A DNA stretch of 64,000 nt from Isotricha intestinalis. Its lineage: Eukaryota; Ciliophora; Litostomatea; Vestibuliferida; Isotrichidae. The notes under the pieces are model-generated. The model did no database searches, had not been told where the DNA came from, and was given only the letters and a program-made list of their open reading frames with translations. Of the stretch, positions 50,919 through 60,585 are shown in pieces. Both the position numbers and the translations under genes were made by a program. The stretch is taken from assembly GCA_023807065.1 (NCBI GenBank), contig JAJJLU010003462.1:1-64000 (forward strand). The letters are read 5' to 3'. How positions within the stretch are numbered: position 1 is the first letter of the stretch; each line of letters begins with the position of its first letter.

Positions 50919-52820
50919 TTATTTTTTTATAAATTTCATTTTTTTTGTATTTGCATCAAATACTTGTAAATTGATTTTTTTGATTAAATTCTTTGTATTT
51001 ATTTTATCTAATTTTTTATCTTTTAAATTTAAATTCAATTTTAAATTTTTATTAACTGGAGTATAAACATTATTATTATTATAATTTTTAATTTTACTTT
51101 GTAAAACAGTTAAAGGAATTCTAATATTAGGAGTCATAATATTATTTTTTTTTTCTAATGAATTTTTCACAACTTTTCTTTTTCTTTGTGATTTTAAATT
51201 AATATTTTTATTCTTATGATTATTGATAGATAAACTATTATGACTATGAAATTTATCAAAAAAATGAGTTTGAGGGTCATAAGAATTTCTAATAATTTTA
51301 TTTTTTTCAATTATATTTTTATATTTATCTTTCATTTCTTTACAATTTATATTTTTATTATTTTCATTTCCAGCAATAATTATATTTGAATTTTCTTTTT
51401 GATGAGAATTATTTAATTTATTACTATTTCCTTCAATGAATATATTTTTTTTTATTTCTTTATTATTTGAAGTAAAAGAAGAAATAAAACTTTTTTTGTT
51501 AATATTGCTAAAAGAATTTAAAGTATTATGTTTTTTAACATTATTTGAATTTTTTTTCTTTTCTAATTTTGTTTTAATAGGATTTACTTTATTAACAAAA
51601 GTTGAAAAATTATTAATTGAATTTGAAATATTATGATTATTATTATTTGAATTTTTATCACATTCAATAAATTTATTTTTATAAAAAGGCATCATATGAT
51701 TTATAGTTTTAATTGTTGTTGTAATTGGTCTTTTTATATTTTTATTATTTAAATTTAAATCTTTACTAACTGGAGATTTATATTCTGAATTATGTATTTC
51801 TTTCATAAAGAAATTATGATTTTTTTTATTACTATTTTTCCTTGAATTTAATAAATGATTTTCTTTAATATTTTCTCTATTACTTTTTATTTTCGGTGAT
51901 GGAGATTTTTTTCCATTGAAAATACCGTTATTATTATTTATCTTTTTCTCTATTATTAAATTCTTTATAAAATTTTGATTTTTATCATTTAAAGAAATTG
52001 TTGTTTTATGTGAAATAAAAGTTTTATTATTATTTAAAGTAGTTTGTTGATAATAATGTGAGTTTTTATTATTTGAATTGTCTCTTTTTGGAGTTGAAAT
52101 TAAATCATTTTGTAATTTATTAATATTATTAAATTTATTGTCTAATTTAATTACCAGTGATTCAAAACTATTTAAAGTTGTATTATTATCTTCTTTAAAT
52201 AAATCACTTTGAATAAAATTTAATTTATTATTATATAATGATATACTTAATGTACTCTTTGATTCATCAAAAGAATTTTTAAAAGTATTTGTTATTGAAG
52301 GTTGATATCTATTTATACTTTCTTGAGTACTTTTATCAAATATTTTATAATAATTTATTTTCTTTTTATTTGATAAACCTAATTGTAATTTTTTTCTATT
52401 TTCTTCTTCTTCTTTTTTTATTTCATTAAATGCATTTATCATTTTTTGCTTTCTTCTTATATTTCTATATAAATATAAATTCTCTGATAATATTATATAA
52501 TTAGGGAATATTTTACTATATGTTGAATAGAAATTAAATATTTTAGTTAATCTTTCTTTTATTTCTTCTTTTGAATAATAATTATTTAAAAACTCTGTGG
52601 AATCATCATAAATTAAATAATCTTTAAAAATTGAAACAATTCTACTTTTCTCATTAAAAATTAAATAATTTGTATTAATATATGTATAATTGAATTCTTT
52701 ATTTGAATATTTTTTATAAAGTAAATTATGAGATAAGGTGTATTTTGACGCTAATTGATTTTCTTTTTCATAAGAAGAAAAAGCCTTTGGCGGTTTAATT
52801 GATTTAAATTTTGATGACAT
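50919..52820 (-). CDS. Protein with N-terminal 'FLxxYYSKxE/FPNY' module (633 aa)
   Basis: 633 residues. The ordered N-terminal part (to about 145) contains FNEKSRIVSIFKDYLIYDD, TEFLNNYYSKEEIKERLTKI, FYSTYSKIFPNYIILSENLY and YRNIRRKQKMINAFNEI. A short coiled segment (KKEEEENRKKLQLG) follows. The rest is disordered and Asn/Ser/Lys-rich with proline-directed motifs (KKSPSPKIKS, TPKRDNS, KSPVSKD) that could be kinase targets. The 'EFLxxYY..xE...Rl.Ki..fY..Y..iFp' pattern also appears in the protein at 43698-45779 with changes, suggesting a shared module. Confidence 0.7.
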   Translation of the reverse strand: MSSKFKSIKPPKAFSSYEKENQLASKYTLSHNLLYKKYSNKEFNYTYINTNYLIFNEKSRIVSIFKDYLIYDDSTEFLNNYYSKEEIKERLTKIFNFYSTYSKIFPNYIILSENLYLYRNIRRKQKMINAFNEIKKEEEENRKKLQLGLSNKKKINYYKIFDKSTQESINRYQPSITNTFKNSFDESKSTLSISLYNNKLNFIQSDLFKEDNNTTLNSFESLVIKLDNKFNNINKLQNDLISTPKRDNSNNKNSHYYQQTTLNNNKTFISHKTTISLNDKNQNFIKNLIIEKKINNNNGIFNGKKSPSPKIKSNRENIKENHLLNSRKNSNKKNHNFFMKEIHNSEYKSPVSKDLNLNNKNIKRPITTTIKTINHMMPFYKNKFIECDKNSNNNNHNISNSINNFSTFVNKVNPIKTKLEKKKNSNNVKKHNTLNSFSNINKKSFISSFTSNNKEIKKNIFIEGNSNKLNNSHQKENSNIIIAGNENNKNINCKEMKDKYKNIIEKNKIIRNSYDPQTHFFDKFHSHNSLSINNHKNKNINLKSQRKRKVVKNSLEKKNNIMTPNIRIPLTVLQSKIKNYNNNNVYTPVNKNLKLNLNLKDKKLDKINTKNLIKKINLQVFDANTKKMKFIKK

Positions 52821-53119
52821 TTTTAATTTTAATTTCTAAATTATATTTTTTATAAACAATAATAAAAAAATTAATTATTAATTTATTAAAACTTGTTATT
52901 AAATTTTAAATATCTTTTATCATTAATATCCAAAATTATAATATTTCATTGTTTTTTTTTTTATAAGAAAAATTTAGGAGTTAAATATTATTTTATTTTA
53001 TTTTAATTTTCCATTTATATAAATCTTTATTATTAGTTATAATATTATATATTATTTATAATGCTAATTTTTTATTTTTTTTTTATATCTTTTAAAATAT
53101 ATAAAAAAATATATTTTTT

Positions 53120-53923
53120 ATGTCTTATCAAAAAATATTTGATATAATAAATTCAAATACTGATTCTTTTGAAAATACACAAGAAGAAGAAATAACATCA
53201 GAAAATAATTTATCTCAAAATTCAAAAAGTTCAAAATATATATTTTTTGTTTCAAAAGATGAGAATTATTTAATTAAAAAAAAGCGAGGAAGACCTTCAT
53301 TAAAAATAAATAAAAATTCAGAAATAAATCATAACAAATATAAGATAGATAATATAAGAATAAAAATAAAAACACATTATCATTCTTTTATAATAGGGTT
53401 TTTTAATGATTTAATTAAATTAAAATTTAAAATTCAAAGATATAAATTTAGAAAAATACCTTATTCAATAACAAAAGATGTTACAATTAAAACAAATTTA
53501 TCTTTAAAAAATAAAACAATAAGTGATTTATTATCAAATGATATATCTGAAAAATATAAAAAATATGATAGTGGAAAAAATAGAAAAACAATTTATTATT
53601 ATTATAAAACAGTAAAAGATGATGAACATAAAAATTTATTAAAGAAAAGTTATAAAGATTTTTTTTATGAATTTTACTTAAATAATAATAGAGAAGAATT
53701 AAGTGAAAAATATGGTTTAAGTGAAAAAACTATTTTATTTTCTGAATTTTGTAATTCTATTGATGATTTAAAATATAGACAAATGATAATTTATACTGCA
53801 AATAATTATTTTTTAGATTATGATAATGAAAAAAATAATATTGAGAATAAAAATAAATTTAATGGAAAAAAAATAGCTTTGAAAGTTATTATTAATAATG
53901 GAGAAAATATTGAAAATTTATAA
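53120..53923 (+). CDS. AT-hook-like (RGRP) DNA-binding protein
   Basis: 267 residues. KKKRGRPSLK near residue 60 is a textbook AT-hook core (RGRP between basic residues), which binds the minor groove of AT-rich DNA. After it comes an ordered domain: HNKYKIDNIRIKIKTHYHSF, IIGFFNDLIKLKF, KFRKIPYSITKDVTIK, NLSLKNKTISDLLSNDISEK and YKKY. It then has LKKSYKDFFYEFYLNN and GLSEKTILFSEFCNSID. I have the impression that an AT-hook followed by 'NKxxxDNIxxKIKTHxxxFI' recurs in low-GC protists. I cannot name the domain. It is a candidate sequence-specific regulator. Confidence 0.6.
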   Translation: MSYQKIFDIINSNTDSFENTQEEEITSENNLSQNSKSSKYIFFVSKDENYLIKKKRGRPSLKINKNSEINHNKYKIDNIRIKIKTHYHSFIIGFFNDLIKLKFKIQRYKFRKIPYSITKDVTIKTNLSLKNKTISDLLSNDISEKYKKYDSGKNRKTIYYYYKTVKDDEHKNLLKKSYKDFFYEFYLNNNREELSEKYGLSEKTILFSEFCNSIDDLKYRQMIIYTANNYFLDYDNEKNNIENKNKFNGKKIALKVIINNGENIENL

Positions 53924-54235
53924 ATATAAGTTTAAAGGTAATATATTCTTATTGAATATTTTTTTATTTAAATTATTATATATAGGTGTAAATTTTTAGT
54001 TATAAATTCTTTTTATATAATATATGTTTTTTTATATAGAAATACTCTCATAATAGCCTTATGATTAGAAATTTAAATAAATAGAGAAAAAACTATAGTT
54101 TAAATCAAACCTAAAAAAAATTATAAAATAAAAATATTAATTATTAAAAAAAATTACATAAATTAACTAAATCCCAAACTCTGAAAAAATTAATTTAAAT
54201 ATTTTTAAAAAATTAAAAATAAAAAGAAAAAAAAA
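53924..54235. other. Intergenic spacer
   Basis: About 310 bp between two plus-strand genes, presumably with the MOB4 promoter. The A-run just before the ATG (aaaaaaATGATG) is the usual leader in this window. Nothing else is seen. Confidence 0.5.
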
Positions 54236-54883
54236 ATGATGTCTTTAATCCGTCGTAACCGTCCTGGTACCCGTAGTGGTGACTTATATAACTGGGCACC
54301 AGAAGATTTTCCAAAGAAAAAAGGACTATTTGCAGTTCAAGAATACATTCAAGAATTGATTCGTGATGATCCTTCAAATGTGAAGAAAATAATAGAGCCT
54401 CCTAAAGGGGTGAATATAAACGTATGGAAATATGAGCATCTTCGTCAATTTATATTAGAAACTAATTTATTGATTGTTCAATTAAAATGTGTATGTACAA
54501 AAGAGACATGTGTTAAAATGATGGCAACAGAAGATTGGTTATATTTATGTCCTGTTCATAAAGATCCACAAGATTGTCCTGCTATTGATTATATGATTCA
54601 TAATTTAGATAATATGAGTGCTAAACTTAATAGTAATAAATATTTCCCCAGCAGAGTCAGTATTGATCAAAATAATATTAAAAAATTAGATGATATTGTC
54701 AGGAGACTTTATCGTTTCTTTTCTCATTGCTATTTTCATCATCAAATTATCTTTGATGAATTTGAAAAAGAAATGCATTTGTGTGAAAGATTCACTGAAT
54801 ATATTAAAATGTTTGATATGATGCCTCATAAGTATATTATTATTCCGGATGATATTTTTGGAAGTTATCATTCAAAAATTTAA
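54236..54883 (+). CDS. MOB4: MOB4/phocein, STRIPAK-associated MOB protein
   Basis: 215 residues, near the standard length. Clear MOB4 features: RRNRPGTRSGDLYNWAPEDF, FAVQEYIQELIRDDPSNV, WKYEHLRQFILE, CTKETCVKMMATEDWLYLC (zinc Cys pair), AIDYMIHNLDNM, NSNKYFPSRVSI and the zinc His pair in FSHCYFHHQIIFDEFE. The 'NSNKYFPSRVSI' block and the phocein-type N-terminus separate MOB4 from MOB1/2. MOB4 is part of the STRIPAK phosphatase-kinase assembly. The 5' half has a visibly higher G+C (CGTCGTAACCGTCC...) than its neighbours, as strongly constrained genes do here. Confidence 0.95.
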   Translation: MMSLIRRNRPGTRSGDLYNWAPEDFPKKKGLFAVQEYIQELIRDDPSNVKKIIEPPKGVNINVWKYEHLRQFILETNLLIVQLKCVCTKETCVKMMATEDWLYLCPVHKDPQDCPAIDYMIHNLDNMSAKLNSNKYFPSRVSIDQNNIKKLDDIVRRLYRFFSHCYFHHQIIFDEFEKEMHLCERFTEYIKMFDMMPHKYIIIPDDIFGSYHSKI

Positions 54884-55241
54884 ATTTTAGTGTTTTATTA
54901 AGAAATTTATTTTTTTTTCATATTTTAATTTTTTAGAATTCTATTTTTGATTAATAAGGTTTACATGGTTAATTTAATTTTATAATTCAAAATTTATTAT
55001 TAGGAATTTTTGAAAAAATAATTAAATAATTAATGTAAAAAATTTTAAAATTTATAAACTTTATATATTAATACATTTATTATATAAAATATATAATAAT
55101 TAATTTTTATGAAAAATCCCATATTAAATATACAAATGAAAAAAGTCCTACTTAATAAACAAATAATAGGTACAAAAAATGTATTAAAAAATTTGTTTAA
55201 TAATTTTTTTGTGAAAAAATGAAAAAATTTTGAAAAAAAAT
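54884..55241. other. Convergent intergenic spacer
   Basis: About 360 bp between the ends of MOB4 and the ankyrin gene. It is AT-rich with T-runs; no gene is seen. Confidence 0.5.
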
Positions 55242-58222
55242 TTAAATAATACTCAATCCAGAATCTAAACATTGCCAAGGAGTCATTCCTGATTTATTTT
55301 TTAAAGTTTCATCAGCTCCTCTATTAATTAACATATCTGCAATTTCAAAATTATGAAAAGATAAAGCATAATGTAAAGGAGAATTATAATTATTATTAAT
55401 AGAATTAACATCTGCTCCTATATTTAATAAGTAATTGACTATTAAAAAACTATTACTTTGAACTGCTAAATTTAATAATGAATTACCTTTAATATCTTTT
55501 AATTCAGAATCTAATTTATATTTTTCAAATAAAGATTTAAATGCAGGATAATTTCTATCTTTGATATAAAAAAATATTATTTCTGTTTGTTTTAAATTTT
55601 GAATTATTTGATATTTTAAATCATTTACTTGAGATAACATTTGAATTTTATTATAATAACCATAATTGTCTTTTTTTTCTTGTTTTTCTAATTCTATTTC
55701 TTTTAATGTTTTTGTTATTTTTTTTGAAAGTCTTGATATATTTTTTACATTTATTTTATTTCTTTTCTTTTTTTCTGAAATTCCCCTTTTGTAAAAATTT
55801 GATTTTGATAAAGAATTATATAATAACTTTATTTCTTTCTTTTCTTTTTCTTTTTCTTTTTTTTCTGCATCTTTTGATTCTTTTTTCTTATATATTGAAC
55901 CTTCTTTTTTTATATTATTTATTATAGATTTTGTTTCTTTTTTTTTAAATTTATTATTTTTTTCAAATAAACTTTTTACTTTTTCTATTAATTCATTATT
56001 ATCAAAAGTAAATTTTTTTTCAGTAAATTTAATATTATATTCATAATCATTAAAATAGAAATCAAATAAAAAATTATAATCTTTTTTTGGTAAATTATTA
56101 TATGAAATAAAATAACAATCATCTGAATTTGTTGAATCACTAAAATTATTTGTTAATTTTGCTTTTCTAACAAATATTTTTTCATTTGGAATATATTCAA
56201 AATTTTTTAATAAATTAACATTTTTATTATATTTATTATTTCTAAGATATTTATTATAATATATTTCTTCATAAATATTTACAGGATGATAAATATTAAT
56301 TATACAATTTGTAATATAATACTTATTTAAAGGAGAATATTTATTTTTTATTTTTTTATTTTTTTTTAATAATCTTCTTTCAAATCTTTCTTTATTATGC
56401 AAAAATTTATAATCTTTTTTTATTTCTTTAATATATTCTAATATATTTTTTTTTTCTTTTTTAAAACAATTTTCTTCTAATTTATTTATATTTGTTTCAC
56501 ATTTATTTATAATATCTATTAATTTACTATTTAATTGTATAATTATTTTTGATTTAAAATTTATTTTTTGATATTCAAGAAAATTTAATCTATTAGAAAT
56601 ATCTTTTTCAAAATTTTTTTTTTTATGTTTTATCACACTCAAATTTTGAGATTTATTTAATTTTTTTAAAGAAACTGAAAAATAAGAAATTTTTGGTTTA
56701 ATATGAAATGAATTAGATTTATTTTTTTTTTCTTCTTCACTTGAATTTTCACTATCAGTTTCACTTGAAGTATGATAAGTAATAAATCTTTGTACTTTTC
56801 CAATTAAATTACTTCTTTTAAATAAACTAACATTATTACTAATTTTTTTTTTTAATAAACAATCTGAATTCAAACTTATAAAACTATTTTTTTTATTTAT
56901 TATTTTTTCAGAATTTATTGTTATTTTTTTTTCTTCATTTCTTTTTTCTAATTTATCATTATTAACATTATTATTATTGTTATTATTATTATTATTATTA
57001 TTATTTTCATTATTATTTTTATTATTGTTTTCTTTATTATTTTCATTATTATTTTTATTATTGTTATCTTTATTATTATTATTTTGTTTTATATTTTTTA
57101 ATTGAGAAATTTCATTTATTTCATTCAATGATATTATTTTCCTTTTTAAACTGACACTTTTTGGTCTTTTTTTAGTTTTTTTTAATAATTGTTTTTTACT
57201 TTTTGTTCTTAGAATAAAATTAGTAAAATTATTTGATTGTTTATTTTCTAAAGTCGAATTTATTATATTTCTATTTAAAATTTTAAAAAAATTTAATTCC
57301 TTATTATTTAAAGCAGAAAATCTTTTCATATTCATTTTTTTTAACTCATCATTATTTAATTTAACTTTAGAAGATATTGGTCTAAGAAATTTTTGATGAA
57401 TAATTATATCATTATTTAAATATTTATTATCAATGATTAAAGTTTTATTTGGTAATTTAGAATTATCAGAAAAAAAAGAAGAAGATGAATTATTAATTTC
57501 ATTATTACTTAAGATTTTAATTGGACTTGAATTTTTATTTCTTGAAAAATTATTTTGAATTGAATTATTTTTGTTTAAATTTTTTTCATTTAAATTTAAA
57601 GAAGACATAAAGTTTCTATTATCTTTAATAATATTATTATTATTATTAATATTATTATCAGTAATATTAAAAATCATTTTTCTTCTATCTAAATTAAAAG
57701 TATTTTGGTCAAATGCAATATTACGTTTATTTTTATTTTTATGATTATTATTATTCATTAATTTTCTTTTAATTAAATCTTGTTCATTTGTATATAAATA
57801 TTTTCTTACATTCGGTTCTGAAAATAAAGGATTTTTTGCAGAAGAATGATAAGTACTTGAATTTGAATTATCAGAATTTTCTAAAGATATAAAATTTGAT
57901 TTTAAAATCAAATGTTTTTTTTTTTGATTATTTATATTATAACTTCTATTTGATGATATATCTATCGAATTTACTCTCTTTTTTTTATATAATATTTTAT
58001 TTTCTATTATATTCTTTGATATATTTTTTATTATATTTTCATTGTTTTTCCCATTGTTTATAATATTTGTTATTTTATTTAAATTTAAACTGTTTTTTTC
58101 TTTTGGAGAATAATTTAATTTTTTTAGTTTTTTTTTCTCGAAATTTCTTTGTAAAAAACTTTTTATTGCTTCTCTAAAATTTTAGGAAAAATAAATTACC
58201 TATTCTGAATTAAATTATTCAT
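55242..58222 (-). CDS. Ankyrin-repeat protein, two exons (984 aa)
   Basis: Exons 58222-58200 (MNNLIQN plus two bases) and 58173-55242 flank a 26-nt intron (58199-58174). The protein has 984 residues; the frame is open about 260 bp upstream of its first unspliced alternative start, a TTG. Most of it is disordered and Lys/Asn/Ser-rich, with an acidic block (TSSETDSENSSEEEKK) and an Asn run. A semi-ordered middle (YYITNCIINIYHPVNIYEEI) follows. The last 105 residues are ankyrin repeats: RNYPAFKSLFEKYKLDSEL, DIKGNSLLNLAVQSNSFLIV, NYLLNIGADVNSINNNY, SPLHYALSFHNFEIADMLI and NRGADETLKNKSGMTPWQ. It is likely a scaffold. Confidence 0.8.
56960..57080. repeat. ATT-rich trinucleotide tract
   Basis: An imperfect ATT/TTATT repeat codes an Asn/Lys/Glu run in the ankyrin protein (…ENNNNNNNNNNNN…). 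It is low complexity and probably unstable in length. Confidence 0.7.
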
Positions 58223-58413
58223 ATATATTTTATTTGGTTTATTTTAATATTTTAATATTATATTATTTAAATTTTTTTAAATTAAAAGTATTTATATTTA
58301 ATATCAAACAATATTTGATATGTTAAAACACTTTATTATTATATAAAAATTTTTATTTAACTTAATTTAACTTTAACTGAATTTTCTAAAATTTATTTTT
58401 TTAGTTATTAAAA

Positions 58414-59109
58414 ATGGAAAATAAATTAAATTATAAAAGAATAGGAAAAAAATTAGAAAAAGAAGTAAAATCAATATTTCAAATATTAATGCTTGGAGAT
58501 TGTGAAGTAGGAAAAACATCTTTAATAAAAAGAATATTATATAATGAATTTAATAAAGAATATAATAAAACAATATCATTTGAATTTAATTGGAATAATT
58601 TTGAAATTGAAAATGAAATTTATACTTTACAAATTTGGGATATTACAGGAAAAAAAAATTTTAATTTAATATCAGAAAATTTTTATAAAAAATGCAAATG
58701 TGCTTTTTTTATTTATTCAATTGATGATAAAAAAAGCTTTTTAAGTTTAAATGAAAGATTAAATATTTTTAGAAATTATTCTAATGAAAATACTTTACTT
58801 TTTTTAATTGGTAATAAAAATGATAAAAGTGATAAAAGAGAAATCGAATATTTTGAAGGCAATAAATTTAAAAATGAAAATAATTTAGATTATTTTTTTG
58901 AAATTTCTTGTAAAAATAATGATGGAATTGAACATATTTTAGAAATGCTTTTTATTAGTATAATTAGTCAATTAAATATTAATGATAATTTTTTTGATGA
59001 TCAATCTGAATTAAGTAGAAAATTAAAAGAAAGTGTTAATTCTTCTAATTTTAATAAAAAAAATGAAAAAAATTTTTGTCATAAAATTTGTAATTGTTTT
59101 TGTTTTTAA
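58414..59109 (+). CDS. Divergent Rab/Ras-like GTPase
   Basis: 231 residues. P-loop GDCEVGKTSLIKR (about 29-41), then switch region KTISFEFNW, LQIWDITGKKNF, GNKNDKSD and EISCKNNDG. The P-loop and NKxD are normal. Switch II reads DITGKK instead of DTAGQE, so the usual catalytic Gln is Lys and the Ala is Thr. GTP hydrolysis is probably slow or needs unusual help. A 19-residue basic N-terminal extension precedes the G domain. The C-terminus CHKICNCFCF is Cys-rich without a CaaX, CC or CxC end, so lipid attachment by palmitoylation is more likely than prenylation. The class is unclear. Confidence 0.8.
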   Translation: MENKLNYKRIGKKLEKEVKSIFQILMLGDCEVGKTSLIKRILYNEFNKEYNKTISFEFNWNNFEIENEIYTLQIWDITGKKNFNLISENFYKKCKCAFFIYSIDDKKSFLSLNERLNIFRNYSNENTLLFLIGNKNDKSDKREIEYFEGNKFKNENNLDYFFEISCKNNDGIEHILEMLFISIISQLNINDNFFDDQSELSRKLKESVNSSNFNKKNEKNFCHKICNCFCF

Positions 59110-59268
59110 AAAGATATTTAATTTATTTATTTTTTTTTATTAAAAAGTTAATATATATAATAAATTCCCAAAATTTTAAAAAATAAAAAGCTCACATTTG
59201 AATATAAATAAATTTTTAAAATCATATATATAATAATAAAAAAGGCTTAAATAGATTAGCAAATATTT

Positions 59269-60438
59269 TTAAAACCTTGAAACAGAATTAATTAATTCTT
59301 TATCTAAATTATTAATATCATTATCTTTAAATTGTTCTTCATTTAAAATATCTCTTTTATCATAAGCATTAGCAAAATACATTTGTCTTAAAGCTGTAAT
59401 TTCTTTTTCATTAAAAAGTTTAATTTTTTTTTTAACTCTTTTAATATTACTATAAATAGTTTGAATTTGATTAGGATCAGTAATTCCAATTAAATTAAAT
59501 TTATAAGAATATAAATTTTTATCAATTTTAATATTATTATCTTTATCAATTGGCATATTTTTTATTTTTTCATAAGTATTAAAAATATTAACAAATTTAT
59601 TTCTATTTTTATCTTTATTAATATCAAATAAACTTCCTCTTTTTTTTTTATTTAATTCAATATTTTTTATTTTTAAATTAGTTGCTAAAGAACTTCTAGG
59701 AGAAAAATGTCTTTTTAAATTATCTAATAAATTTCTATTACTATAATTTCTTTTAGTAAATTTAAGAGTATTAAATTCTTTAGTTTTTAAAATTTGTTTA
59801 ATTTCTGTGTTATAATTTTTTAACTTTCTAATATATTTATTTAATAAATTTGGATCTTCAATTTTTTTATTTCTATTTCTAATTTTATTAATTCTATTCA
59901 TAATAATTGATTGTGTTTTATTTTCTGAATTTAATATACTTAATAGTTTTTGAGAATATTTTATATTTTTATCTTCTTCAGGATTAATATCATAAATATT
60001 ATCAATAGATTTATAATATCTTTCTAATTCATTTCCTTCTAATAATAAAGGAGAAGGTCTGAATATATTTTTAATATTATTTGATTCATTATAAAAATGA
60101 TTTTTTTCAATGAAATTTACTTTCTTTTGAGTTATATTATCACTTATTGGTCTTAATTTTTTTCTTCTTACTGTTCTTTCTATATCTTTAACACTATCTT
60201 TATATTTATAATACATTGATGTAAAATTTTTGGATTCTAAATATAATTTATCTAATACTTTTTTATGCTTGTTTTGAATTTTGTCAAATTCATTCATTGA
60301 TACTCTATTTTTGTGGAATATATCATTTAAATTAAATTGGAAATTTTGGTTGTTTAATAATTTATTTGTTTTTATTTCATTCATTATTTTATTTGATAAA
60401 TTTGGAGATGATATACTTGTTTTATATGTATTTTTCAT
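59269..60438 (-). CDS. Basic hypothetical protein (389 aa)
   Basis: 389 residues starting MKNTYKTSISSPNLSNKIMN. It is Lys/Asn/Arg-rich with ordered stretches: FDKIQNKHKKVLDKLYLESK, SVKDIERTVRRKKLRPISDN, FRPSPLLLEGNELERYYKSI and the C-terminal NEKEITALRQMYFANAYDKR, which is followed by DILNEEQF. The ordered C-terminal block (LIGITDPNQIQTIYSNIKRV) has an uneven helix pattern. There are no membrane segments. The family is unrecognised. It lies just downstream of the divergent GTPase, with ends converging. Confidence 0.6.
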   Translation of the reverse strand: MKNTYKTSISSPNLSNKIMNEIKTNKLLNNQNFQFNLNDIFHKNRVSMNEFDKIQNKHKKVLDKLYLESKNFTSMYYKYKDSVKDIERTVRRKKLRPISDNITQKKVNFIEKNHFYNESNNIKNIFRPSPLLLEGNELERYYKSIDNIYDINPEEDKNIKYSQKLLSILNSENKTQSIIMNRINKIRNRNKKIEDPNLLNKYIRKLKNYNTEIKQILKTKEFNTLKFTKRNYSNRNLLDNLKRHFSPRSSLATNLKIKNIELNKKKRGSLFDINKDKNRNKFVNIFNTYEKIKNMPIDKDNNIKIDKNLYSYKFNLIGITDPNQIQTIYSNIKRVKKKIKLFNEKEITALRQMYFANAYDKRDILNEEQFKDNDINNLDKELINSVSRF

Positions 60439-60585
60439 ATTTTTTTATATTTTATTTTTTTTGAAGAGAAATAAATGGTTTCTAAATTTAAAGAATAATA
60501 ATTTATTATTTATTTTTCTTTTATATTTAAATAATTTTAATTTACATTTATTTAAAATAAAAAAAGCAAAATTTATTTTTTTCTT

